Shown here one piece after another: positions 1 to 6,442 of a DNA stretch of 10,655 nucleotides (positions are counted from its first letter, which is position 1; every line of letters starts with the position of its first letter). Source of the stretch: Collinsella sp. (GTDB lineage Bacteria; Actinomycetota; Coriobacteriia; Coriobacteriales; Coriobacteriaceae); the NCBI GenBank assembly GCA_031292915.1, contig JAUMSH010000001.1, forward strand, positions 1 through 10,655, written 5' to 3'. Position numbers and translations under genes: made by a program. A model generated the notes under the pieces. That model made no database searches. It saw only the letters and a program-made list of their open reading frames with translations, and was not told the DNA's origin.

Positions 1-61
1 CGATGACATAGGCGCCCACCCCCGATAGGGGCAGGTCGCCGCGATACCTCTCACGGTTCAT
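1..61 (-). CDS. N-terminal fragment of an unidentified protein
   Basis: The reverse strand reads ATG at 61 and stays open for 20 codons to the window edge (MNRERYRGDLPL, then SGVGAYVI). A purine-rich AGAGGA lies 9 bases before the ATG, and a perfect TATAAT lies about 60 bases upstream, which together make this a credible true start. Twenty residues show no motif I can assign to a family, so no function is offered. The gene is divergent from the transporter at 286. An overlapping longer minus-strand frame (58-246) has no ribosome site and unusual composition, and I treat it as spurious. Confidence 0.5.
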   Translation of the reverse strand, partial: MNRERYRGDLPLSGVGAYVI

Positions 62-117
62 AGCGATGAGTCCTCTGTGTATGCCCGCTTCGGCAGGCAG
101 ATCTGTTGAACGGATTT

Positions 118-123
118 ATTATA
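118..123 (-). promoter_or_regulatory. Candidate -10 box of the leftmost gene
   Basis: The reverse strand reads a perfect TATAAT here, 57 bases upstream of the ATG at 61. No good TTGACA-like -35 is found at 16-18 bases, so the call rests on the -10 hexamer and its position in a divergent intergenic region. Confidence 0.4.
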
Positions 124-188
124 CCGTGCAGCGCGGACGCAAATCGCCGCAGCACGCCGCGGTTTCGGTAAACGATGCCGGTAATACC

Positions 189-240
189 CTCGAAATAATC
201 GAGCGTTTCTGACGCACGGACGCATGCGAGCGTCTAGCAT
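189..240 (+). promoter_or_regulatory. Candidate control region of the transporter gene
   Basis: This stretch holds three symmetric elements: CTCGA-aataa-TCGAG at 189-203, GACGC at 211-215 and again at 219-223, and GCGTC at 230-234, which can pair with either GACGC copy. A TAGCAT hexamer at 235-240 matches the -10 consensus at four of six positions and lies 45 bases before the start codon. No convincing -35 is visible. An operator or leader hairpin is possible, but nothing identifies a regulator. Confidence 0.25.
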
Positions 241-285
241 ATCCATTCAAAACGGATTCACGAACAAAGGGAGTCACAAGCGCAT

Positions 286-1284
286 ATGAAGCAATGGGTT
301 GGACTGGGCAAATTTCTCGCGAGGCATATGCAGGTCATCGTTCCGATTTGCGTGGCGCTCGGCGTGCTCTTTCCCCACCAGATCGGCGTGCTCAAGCCTA
401 TCGTTCCCGCCCTGTTTGCCTTTATGACGTTTCAGGGTGCGCTCAGCAACACCTTCCACCAGGTAACCGAGGTGTTCCGCCATCCCCTGCATCTGATTTT
501 GGCGCTGCTCGTCTCGGCGGTGCTTATCCCTATCGCAGCCTATGCCATGGGATCGTTATTCTTTGGCTCCAATCCCAACCTTGTCTGCGGTATCGTGCTC
601 GAATACAGCGTGCCCGTGGCAGTCACTGCCTTTATGTGGATTAGCATGTTCGGCGGCAACGGCCCGCTCGCGCTCACCATCATCCTGACGTCCTCGGTCA
701 TCTCACCTGTGACGATTCCTCTTACGCTCAAGCTCCTGCTGGGCGCCACCGTCTCAATCGACGTGCCGAGCATGATGCAGAATATGGCCTTTATGATCGC
801 CATACCCGCCGTGCTCGGTATCGTCATTAACGAACTCACGCGCGGCTGGGGTCATGAGAAACTCTCCCCCGCGCTTTCGCCCGCCTGCAAGTTCATGATG
901 ATGGGCGTCATCGCGTCCAACTCCACCGCCATGAGCGAGTACGTGCTGCACATGAACATGGTACGCCTGGAAGTCGCCCTCTTTATCCTGGCGTTCGCCA
1001 TCAGTGGCTTTATCATCGGCATCCTGGTCGCACGTGTCCTGCATCTGCCGTATAGCGAGACGACCACCATGTGCTTTACCTGTGGCATGCGCAATATCTC
1101 TTCGGGCGCCGTCATCGCCACACAGTATTTTCCCGGCGAGGTCGTGTTCCCCGTCATGTGCGGCACGCTGTTTCAGCAGGTACTCGCCTCGCTTATCGGA
1201 CATCTCTTTGAACGTCTGACCGGCGAGGAGCGCGCCAAACAGCGCAAGCGGGTCGAGGCCGGGCGCGACGCGATGGCACGCTAA
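286..1284 (+). CDS. Bile acid:sodium symporter (BASS) superfamily transporter
   Basis: A 332-residue, strongly hydrophobic protein with roughly nine to ten membrane segments, within the usual BASS size (about 300-330). The start ATG at 286 follows AAAGGGAG (266-273) by 12 bases. Family resemblance comes from the segment around residues 41-60 (FAFMTFQGALSN), the crossover helix region at 101-150 and the late motif CGMRN at 266-270, which corresponds to the EVGMQN-type motif of characterised members. The basic tail 311-332 (EERAKQRKR) is probably cytoplasmic. The family moves organic anions such as bile acids, pantoate or other acids across the inner membrane, usually with sodium. Here the Glu and Gln of the late motif appear as Thr265 and Arg269, and the usual TASN before the crossover reads VTAF (113-116), so the coupling ion and substrate cannot be assumed. 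It stands alone, convergent with the gene at 1315. Confidence 0.8.
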   Translation: MKQWVGLGKFLARHMQVIVPICVALGVLFPHQIGVLKPIVPALFAFMTFQGALSNTFHQVTEVFRHPLHLILALLVSAVLIPIAAYAMGSLFFGSNPNLVCGIVLEYSVPVAVTAFMWISMFGGNGPLALTIILTSSVISPVTIPLTLKLLLGATVSIDVPSMMQNMAFMIAIPAVLGIVINELTRGWGHEKLSPALSPACKFMMMGVIASNSTAMSEYVLHMNMVRLEVALFILAFAISGFIIGILVARVLHLPYSETTTMCFTCGMRNISSGAVIATQYFPGEVVFPVMCGTLFQQVLASLIGHLFERLTGEERAKQRKRVEAGRDAMAR

Positions 1285-1303
1285 GCAGCACTTTTTTCGC
1301 AGG

Positions 1304-1325
1304 CGCTCGCCTTGCTACGCGAGCG
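1304..1325 (+). terminator. Weak hairpin at the convergent gene ends
   Basis: CGCTCGC (1304-1310) pairs perfectly with GCGAGCG (1319-1325) across an 8-base loop, followed on the plus strand by only TTT. It starts 20 bases after the transporter stop and overlaps the stop codon of the convergent gene. The T-run at 1292-1297 precedes the hairpin, which is the wrong side for a canonical plus-strand terminator. It may act weakly in either direction. Confidence 0.3.
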
Positions 1326-2112
1326 TTTCCAGATGCGCACGCAGGCGCTCAGCATCGGTATCGAGTGTGGTCTCGGCATTGACCTGGGCCAGACGATAGC
1401 CCACAAAGTAGGGCGATACCACCCAACGTGGCAGCGCCTTGGCAATGGTCCGACCGCCCAGGTGATAGAAGAACAAGTTGTATGACTCCGCGCGACCACC
1501 GTGGTGCTCGTTCAGGATATAGCGCAGGGTCACCTTAATCGCATCGGCAAACAGGTCCGCTTCGGCTTGATCGCGGACGTCATCGCTGGCGGCGATTCCC
1601 TGTGGAGCTGAGACGTTGACCTCAAAGAATCCCATGATCGGCTCGGTTGAGATATTGACCGAGATTCTCCCCTGTTGCCAGACATTGATGCCTTCGAAAT
1701 TGGCGGAAGTCAGCGAAGCATAGCCGTCTTCCTGCTCCAAACCCACAATCTGCATGTGTGGATGGACGAGGCTGCCGCCCGAAAGCGGGCCTTTGTTCTT
1801 GTACATGAGCACACTGCGGTACTGTTGAGAATCGATCATCTGCTGCCAACAGCCCAGGGCAAACCGCATCACATGATGCAGCCCATCCGGTTCATAGGTC
1901 ACCAGGTCGGCGTCGTGATTGGCCGACTCGATCAATACGGTCTGACGGGTGGCTCGCAAGGTCTTGAACTTATTCTCGAGCCAGATGCAGTCACCATCGC
2001 GCCGGATGATATTGGCGAGTTCCTCGGTATCGCAAAAGGGGCACGCGGTGCCAGGGCGACGATTATCGTCGGGCTTGCCGCTCGCCTGTTGAACGTCAAA
2101 TACCAGCGCCAC
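1315..2112 (-). CDS. GalT/HIT-like HPHxQ protein, probably DUF4931 family
   Basis: A 265-residue soluble protein. It has an N-terminal CPFC pair at Cys24/Cys27, likely half of a zinc site, and GGSLVHPHMQIVG at residues 112-124, where H117-P-H119-x-Q121 matches the active-site HPHxQ of galactose-1-phosphate uridylyltransferase and related HIT-fold nucleotidyl transferases; the second His would be the nucleophile. It is shorter than classical GalT (about 350 residues), so a full sugar-nucleotide exchange activity is not assured. A nucleotidyl transferase or phosphorylase on an unknown substrate is the best inference, and DUF4931 is from memory of that family's motifs. The start is GTG at 2112: GGAGG (2121-2125) sits 8 bases upstream, inside the last codons of the cutC gene, whose stop is only 3 bases away. 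The two genes are therefore probably co-transcribed and translationally coupled. Confidence 0.65.
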   Translation of the reverse strand: MALVFDVQQASGKPDDNRRPGTACPFCDTEELANIIRRDGDCIWLENKFKTLRATRQTVLIESANHDADLVTYEPDGLHHVMRFALGCWQQMIDSQQYRSVLMYKNKGPLSGGSLVHPHMQIVGLEQEDGYASLTSANFEGINVWQQGRISVNISTEPIMGFFEVNVSAPQGIAASDDVRDQAEADLFADAIKVTLRYILNEHHGGRAESYNLFFYHLGGRTIAKALPRWVVSPYFVGYRLAQVNAETTLDTDAERLRAHLETLA

Positions 2113-2115
2113 GGG

Positions 2116-2793
2116 TTATACCTCCAGCGGCACGATCTTGGTGCCATGGAGCTCGGAGACGCCTAGCGCCGCCGCGACCGCGTCGCGATTTGCCGTAGTG
2201 ATGCCGCCGCCGGGAAGGATGGTCAAACGATCGCCCGCATACTCGATTAAACGAGCCAGGTGATCGAAATTATCCTCGATCGACGTACCGGTCGCACCGC
2301 CATGCGTGAGGATGCGCGTAACGCCGCAGTCGGCAAGTGTATCAATCGCATCGAGCTGGGCCTCGGGCGAGAGCTGGTCAAATGCCATGTGGAAGGTGAT
2401 GTCAAGGGACTCACGCTTACATTCCTCGGTCGCGCAGCCCGTAGCCATAACGAGGGCGCCGAGGGTGAGCTCGTCGAGCGTCCAGCCGCCGGCACAGGGC
2501 TTACAGCAGCCAAAGACCAGGCCGTCAACGCCGGCACTCACCGCAAGGCCCAGGTCCATCTCCATCATACGCAACTCGTCCTGGTTGTAATGAAAGTCGC
2601 CACCACGCGGGCGAATCATGCACATCACTCGCGCGTCATGCTCGTGAGCATAGTTGACTGTAGCGCTAATAACGCCGGCGGAAGGCGTGGTGCCACCGAC
2701 GGCGAGGTTGTCACACAGCTCAATGCGCCCCGCACCGGCATCAATTGCCGCCGGCACCCGCTCAAAGTTCTCGGCACAAAACTCGTACAGCAT
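2116..2793 (-). CDS. cutC: CutC family protein
   Basis: A 225-residue TIM-barrel protein of the CutC family (COG3142). Signatures in order, numbered from the chosen start: MLYEFCAENF at 1-10, RIELCDNLAVGGTTPS at 23-38, MIRPRGGDF at 59-67, DGLVFGC at 90-96, TFHMAFD at 133-139, RILTHGG at 160-166 and ILPGGGI at 192-198. The frame stays open to 2850, but the family N-terminus begins at the ATG at 2793 and the upstream part runs into the palindromic repeat, so 2793 is preferred; a GGGGG tract lies about 7 bases before it. CutC was named for copper homeostasis in E. coli, but a direct copper role is disputed and the biochemical function is unsettled. The unusual Cys-rich patch CCKPC at 96-100 might bind metal. 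It is the first gene of a two-gene unit with the HPHxQ protein downstream. Confidence 0.88.
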   Translation of the reverse strand: MLYEFCAENFERVPAAIDAGAGRIELCDNLAVGGTTPSAGVISATVNYAHEHDARVMCMIRPRGGDFHYNQDELRMMEMDLGLAVSAGVDGLVFGCCKPCAGGWTLDELTLGALVMATGCATEECKRESLDITFHMAFDQLSPEAQLDAIDTLADCGVTRILTHGGATGTSIEDNFDHLARLIEYAGDRLTILPGGGITTANRDAVAAALGVSELHGTKIVPLEV

Positions 2794-2831
2794 AGATAGG
2801 CCCCCAAAGACAGCAGATGTTTTCCGACGGG

Positions 2832-2919
2832 CATTGTCACACATCCCCATGAAGTTGCGGTGGAATAGGGACTGTTTTGGCCTCTGGAGCCCCCATTTTG
2901 TCCCTATTTCACCGCAACT
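2832..2919 (+). repeat. Palindromic repeat, copy 1
   Basis: An 88-bp element whose 67-bp core (2853-2919) begins AGTTGCGGTGGAATAGGGAC and ends GTCCCTATTTCACCGCAACT. The two arms are inverted complements over 20 bases with a single exception, which is a G·U pair if the plus strand is transcribed. A second copy lies at 4731-4818. The cores differ at 6 of 67 positions by hand alignment, and the 21-bp left extension differs at 5 of 21. It resembles a REP/BIME or small MITE-type element. No transposase is in the window. It sits between the divergent cutC and propeller-protein genes, about 40 bases upstream of the cutC start. Confidence 0.85.
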
Positions 2920-2956
2920 CAGAATGATCTCTTGGGGACGGCACTGCTGGCCGAAA

Positions 2957-2986
2957 AATGTTGCCGATGGTGAATGTTGCGCAACA
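2957..2986 (+). promoter_or_regulatory. Candidate operator upstream of the propeller-protein gene
   Basis: A perfect 12-bp palindrome TGTTGCGCAACA occupies 2975-2986, and its half AATGTTGC occurs twice, at 2957-2964 and 2973-2980, spaced 16 bases apart. This is 64-93 bases before the ATG at 3050, a plausible position for a regulator site. No convincing -35/-10 pair was identified. Confidence 0.35.
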
Positions 2987-3049
2987 AGATTTCGGAATCC
3001 CGATTAACCATGGCAGTATCGACATTCATATCCAGAGGAAAGGATTGCC

Positions 3050-4633
3050 ATGTTTAAGAGCATCCAAAGGAGCGGAAGGATTGCAGCAGTCGCCATCGGC
3101 CTGATCGCAGCCCTGTCTCCGCTCGCAACCCCTCCCGCAGCATTAGCCGGCGGCAGCGTACCAACGCCTGAGCTGGAGAAGTCGTATAGCTTTAAAACCA
3201 GCAGCGACTATTCTGACATCGGCAAGAGCGGCGATTCAATGTTCGGCTATTTGTACGATTACGACGACGATGCCAACTTAAAGAGCATAGTCCTCATCAA
3301 TCTCAATGATGGCAGCTCGAGTCCCATTGCCATCCCAAAGAAAAGCCTTGACTCCGCATACCGCACGGGCAACAACCAACTCTATTGGGTTGACGGAAAC
3401 AATGTGGTCGTTTTCTCTCCTGAAAACCAAACCCAGACAGCCCATCCTATCAATTCGGCGAAATATGCCCACACCGATGCAACCGTCTCCAATGACGGTA
3501 AAAGAGCAGCCGTGGAACATTATGATTATGAATACGAGCCCAAAAAGGTCGAAATTTATGACCTTAAAACCGACAAGTTAATTCAAACATATCAATCTAA
3601 TAAAGATGACTCTTGGTACAGCTACTCAAAAGACATGAGCCGTCTCTATACTTTGCCGGTCAATACTGACAAAGGCGTTGTTTCGCTTAGGGTTTTCAAC
3701 TGCGATACGGGGTCAACGGAATTGAAAACGGTTAACGTGAAAAAAGACGACAGGTCTTCGGACATCGATTACATTACCCCAAGCTCTAACTCGGATGATA
3801 TCTATCTTTCAAACGACATCACGTTGATAAAAGCCGACCACGATGGGAACATGAGCGTTCTATTTAACGATTATGATCATTCCCCCGATTTCTATTCATC
3901 AGCATCAGCTGAGCTTTTTTCTATCTACGTTAAAAATGGATCGAACGATCTTTTTGAAGAGGATGACGGGGATTACTACCTGAATGAAAAGGATGCCGGC
4001 CTTGGCGTTTGCGACCTGAATAGTGGCAAGGTCATCAGCTCGATTGCCTTCCCCTTTGGCAATGGCTACCTCAACGATATTTCGCATGATGGTGGCATCT
4101 TACTTGGGAGATACTCAGACGACGACAGGTCCTCAGCATGCCTAGTCGATGCTCAGACCGGGGCAAAGAGCGAGTTTGACTCTCATTTGTGCAACCTTCG
4201 GTTCATGAACGGCGATCGCAAGATTTTGGCAACCTATTTCGACGAGAATGACTCCACCACGCTTCACGTGAACATCTACAAGTCGAACATTCCCCATTCA
4301 CTACCTGAGGATGTTCTCTACTTTGTCCAGACTCACCTGCCGTTTGTTATTGGCGGTGGCATGGCGATCGTCCTCATCATCGGTGGCGCGATTGTTGTCC
4401 TTTGCATCCGCAAGAAGCGCGCGAAGGCAGCGAACGGAGTGGCTGCCTCAGCGCCCAAGCTTCAGCGTAAGCAGCGTCGTCGTCAGAAGCACGCCCAGCA
4501 GAACGCCGTGGCACCCGCGGCACCGACGATGCCGGCAGCTCCAACCGAGCCTGCCCGCTTCTGCCGTCACTGCGGAACCCCGCTCGTGCCCGAAGCCCAG
4601 TTCTGCCCCACATGCGGACAAAAAGTAGACTAG
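3050..4633 (+). CDS. Secreted-type beta-propeller-like membrane protein with C-terminal zinc ribbon
   Basis: A 527-residue protein not recognised as a named family. It starts at ATG 3050 after a strong GAGGAAAGGA. Domains in order: basic N-terminus and signal-like hydrophobic stretch 11-33 with a possible cleavage after ALA (31-33); a large extracytoplasmic domain (about 34-425) rich in Asp, Ser and Tyr, with recurring S-x-D-G-like turns before short strands (VSNDGKRAAV 146-155, YSKDMSRLYT 192-201, ISHDGGILLG 344-353, FMNGDRKILA 385-394), reminiscent of TolB/PD40 or WD40 propeller blades; one hydrophobic helix 430-453 followed by a basic stop-transfer (RKKRAKA); a basic, then Ala/Pro-rich linker to about 502; and a zinc ribbon with Cys505-x2-Cys508 and Cys519-x2-Cys522. 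The expected topology is propeller outside, ribbon inside. A sensor or anchoring role is only inference. The coding DNA is locally A+T-rich (17 G+C of 60 at 3541-3600). A palindromic repeat copy lies on each side. Confidence 0.75.
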   Translation: MFKSIQRSGRIAAVAIGLIAALSPLATPPAALAGGSVPTPELEKSYSFKTSSDYSDIGKSGDSMFGYLYDYDDDANLKSIVLINLNDGSSSPIAIPKKSLDSAYRTGNNQLYWVDGNNVVVFSPENQTQTAHPINSAKYAHTDATVSNDGKRAAVEHYDYEYEPKKVEIYDLKTDKLIQTYQSNKDDSWYSYSKDMSRLYTLPVNTDKGVVSLRVFNCDTGSTELKTVNVKKDDRSSDIDYITPSSNSDDIYLSNDITLIKADHDGNMSVLFNDYDHSPDFYSSASAELFSIYVKNGSNDLFEEDDGDYYLNEKDAGLGVCDLNSGKVISSIAFPFGNGYLNDISHDGGILLGRYSDDDRSSACLVDAQTGAKSEFDSHLCNLRFMNGDRKILATYFDENDSTTLHVNIYKSNIPHSLPEDVLYFVQTHLPFVIGGGMAIVLIIGGAIVVLCIRKKRAKAANGVAASAPKLQRKQRRRQKHAQQNAVAPAAPTMPAAPTEPARFCRHCGTPLVPEAQFCPTCGQKVD

Positions 4634-4660
4634 CGAACAAAACCCAATAGCCCCCAACCA

Positions 4661-4700
4661 CCAAGGCCCCGTTCCGAAACACTCCAGAACGGGGCCTTGG
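4661..4700 (+). terminator. Strong hairpin after the propeller-protein gene
   Basis: CCAAGGCCCCGTTC (4661-4674) pairs perfectly over 14 bases with GAACGGGGCCTTGG (4687-4700), loop of 12. It begins 28 bases after the stop at 4633. No T-run follows, so it is terminator-like but not a canonical intrinsic terminator; transcript 3' stabilisation is an alternative. Confidence 0.5.
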
Positions 4701-4730
4701 CTTGGTGAAGGGGTGCTAATTTGGGAAGGT

Positions 4731-4818
4731 CATCGTCGCACGCCCCAATGAAGTTGCGGTGGAATAGGGACTGTTTTGGCGTCTAGAATCCCTATTTAGT
4801 CCCTATTTCACCGCAACT
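4731..4818 (+). repeat. Palindromic repeat, copy 2
   Basis: The second copy of the element at 2832-2919, in direct orientation and of identical length, with core 4752-4818. Here the arms pair over 21 bases, again with the same single G·U-type exception (G at position 11 of the left arm). The centre contains CCCTATTT twice in tandem (4790-4797 and 4801-4808). The element ends two bases before the A-run of the liv terminator. Together with copy 1 it brackets the A+T-rich gene at 3050-4633. Confidence 0.85.
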
Positions 4819-4819
4819 T

Positions 4820-4857
4820 AAAAAAGGGGCGCTGACCGGGATAGTCAGCGCCCCTTT
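4820..4857 (-). terminator. Intrinsic terminator of the liv operon
   Basis: On the reverse strand a 14-bp perfect stem (AAAGGGGCGCTGAC with GTCAGCGCCCCTTT, 7-base loop) runs directly into a T-run (complement of A 4820-4825). It begins 11 bases beyond the livF stop at 4868, in ideal position and strand. It could also stop plus-strand transcription weakly, as CCCCTTTG follows in that direction. Confidence 0.92.
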
Positions 4858-4867
4858 GTTGAATGGA

Positions 4868-5581
4868 TTAACCACCAAGATAGGCTTTGCGGACGTTACC
4901 ATCGTGCAGGAGTTCTTGGCCCGTGCCGGTCATGGTGATCTTGCCGGTCTCGAGCACGTAGCCGCGCGTAGCAATCGAAAGCGCCATCTGCGCGTTCTGC
5001 TCGACCAGGAGCACCGTGGTGCCGGCCTTGTGCAGGTCCTCGACAATCTGGAAGATCTGCTCAATCAGAATCGGCGCCAGACCCATGGAGGGCTCATCGA
5101 GCATGAGCAGCTTGGGGTTACTCATAAGGGCGCGACCCATAACGAGCATCTGCTGCTCGCCGCCCGAAAGGGTACCGGCGACCTGGCGACGGCGTTCCTT
5201 CAGGCGCGGGAACTGCTCGTAGACGCGCTCCAGGCCCGGAGCAACCGTGGACTTGGGCTGCGTGTAGGCGCCCATCTCCAGGTTCTCCTCGACCGTCATC
5301 TGCAAAAAGGCGCGACGGCCCTCGGGGACCTGAGCCAGGCCCTTGCCCACCAGCTTGTCGGCAGGCGTATGGGTAATGTCCTCGCCCATAAACTTGATGG
5401 AGCCGGTCTTGGAACGCAGCAGACCCGAGACAGTTTTAAGCGTCGTGGACTTACCGGCACCGTTCGCACCGATCAGAGCAACGATCTCGCCCTCGTTGAC
5501 GTTAAAGGAGATGTCCTTGATGGCGTGGATAGCGCCGTACCAGACGTTGATGTTGTAGACGGAAAGCATCGGCTCTGCCAT
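4868..5581 (-). CDS. livF: Branched-chain amino-acid ABC transporter ATP-binding protein LivF
   Basis: A 237-residue ABC ATPase, the usual LivF length. Walker A GANGAGKST is at 38-46, the Q-loop region around residues 84-94 (QVPEGRRAFLQ), the signature LSGGE at 138-142, Walker B LLMLDE at 158-163, and the switch position reads VEQN (193-196) with Gln where most ABC ATPases have His, which is typical of LivF. It pairs with LivG on the cytoplasmic face of LivHM to drive import of leucine, isoleucine, valine or similar substrates. The ATG at 5581 directly abuts the livG TAA, with GGGGGAG within the last livG codons serving as ribosome site. It is the last gene of the operon, followed by the terminator. 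Confidence 0.95.
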   Translation of the reverse strand: MAEPMLSVYNINVWYGAIHAIKDISFNVNEGEIVALIGANGAGKSTTLKTVSGLLRSKTGSIKFMGEDITHTPADKLVGKGLAQVPEGRRAFLQMTVEENLEMGAYTQPKSTVAPGLERVYEQFPRLKERRRQVAGTLSGGEQQMLVMGRALMSNPKLLMLDEPSMGLAPILIEQIFQIVEDLHKAGTTVLLVEQNAQMALSIATRGYVLETGKITMTGTGQELLHDGNVRKAYLGG

Positions 5582-6442
5582 TTAGTTCTCCCCCTTATCC
5601 TGCTTGCCCAGATATGCCTCGATAACGGCGTCGTTGTTCTGGATTTCCTCGGCCGTGCCCTTGGCGATGACCTTACCAAAGTTGAGCACGCAGATGCCCT
5701 CGCAGATGTTCATAACGAGCGACATATCATGCTCGATAAGCATGATGGCGATGCCAAAGGTGTCGCGAATCTTAACGATGTTCTCCATGAGTTCCGCGGT
5801 CTCGGACGGGTTCATGCCGGCGGCAGGCTCGTCGAGCAGCAGCAGTTTGGGGTTGGTGGCAAGCGCGCGGACGATCTCCAGACGACGCTGGGCGCCGTAA
5901 GGCAGCGAGCCGGCCTGCTCGTTTGCCAGATGCTCCATATCAAAGATGGACAGCAGCTCCATGGCGCGCTCGTGAGCAGCCTTCTCGTGCTTCCAATACG
6001 TCGGCAGGCGCAGCACGCCCTCAAAGCCGGAGTAACGCTCCTGGTTATGCAGGCCGACCTTAACGTTATCCTCCACCGTCATGGTGTTGAACAGGCGAAT
6101 GTTCTGGAAGGTACGGGCAATACCCATGCGGTTGACCTGGTAGACGGACTTGCCCGAGGTGTCCTCACCGTCGAGCAGGATGGTGCCGTGCGTGGGCTGG
6201 TATACCTTGGTGAGCAGGTTGAAGACCGTGGTCTTGCCGGCACCGTTGGGGCCGATCAGACCGGCGATCTCGGTCTTGCCGATAGTTAGGCTAAAGTCGT
6301 CGACCGCCTTAAGGCCACCGAACTCAATGCCCAGGTGGATGCACTCGAGCGCCGGGCGCTCGCCCAGATCGCGGTCGGGAACGATGGCGCCAGAAGGATA
6401 CGGGACCATCTTGCCCTTCTTGAACTCAAATTTACTGGGCAT
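5582..6442 (-). CDS. livG: Branched-chain amino-acid ABC transporter ATP-binding protein LivG
   Basis: A 286-residue ABC ATPase partner of LivF. Walker A GPNGAGKTT is at 64-72, the signature LPYGAQRR at 180-187, Walker B LLLLDE at 200-205 and the switch His238 in IEHDM. The LivG-type GIARTFQNIRLF is at 107-118. The ATG at 6442 is chosen over the one at 6469 because AAGGAGGT (6451-6458) lies 8 bases upstream of it. The start overlaps the last 11 bases of livM, which fits translational coupling. Compared with typical LivG it carries about 30 additional N-terminal residues before the ABC core (rich in Lys, Pro and acidic residues), of unknown role. Confidence 0.94.
   Translation of the reverse strand: MPSKFEFKKGKMVPYPSGAIVPDRDLGERPALECIHLGIEFGGLKAVDDFSLTIGKTEIAGLIGPNGAGKTTVFNLLTKVYQPTHGTILLDGEDTSGKSVYQVNRMGIARTFQNIRLFNTMTVEDNVKVGLHNQERYSGFEGVLRLPTYWKHEKAAHERAMELLSIFDMEHLANEQAGSLPYGAQRRLEIVRALATNPKLLLLDEPAAGMNPSETAELMENIVKIRDTFGIAIMLIEHDMSLVMNICEGICVLNFGKVIAKGTAEEIQNNDAVIEAYLGKQDKGEN

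Noticed and set aside
2794..2850. N-terminal extension of cutC from an upstream ATG at 2850
   Set aside because: The added 19 residues are not part of the family N-terminus, run to the edge of the palindromic repeat core and lack a good ribosome site.
2832..4818. The two repeats as insertion-sequence ends or a CRISPR array
   Set aside because: No transposase lies between them, only two copies exist 1.9 kb apart, and each is itself a palindrome rather than a terminal inverted half.
4856..6289. A 477-codon plus-strand open frame opposite livF and livG
   Set aside because: It lies antisense to two intact ABC ATPases, has low-complexity composition, and begins inside the terminator of the liv operon.
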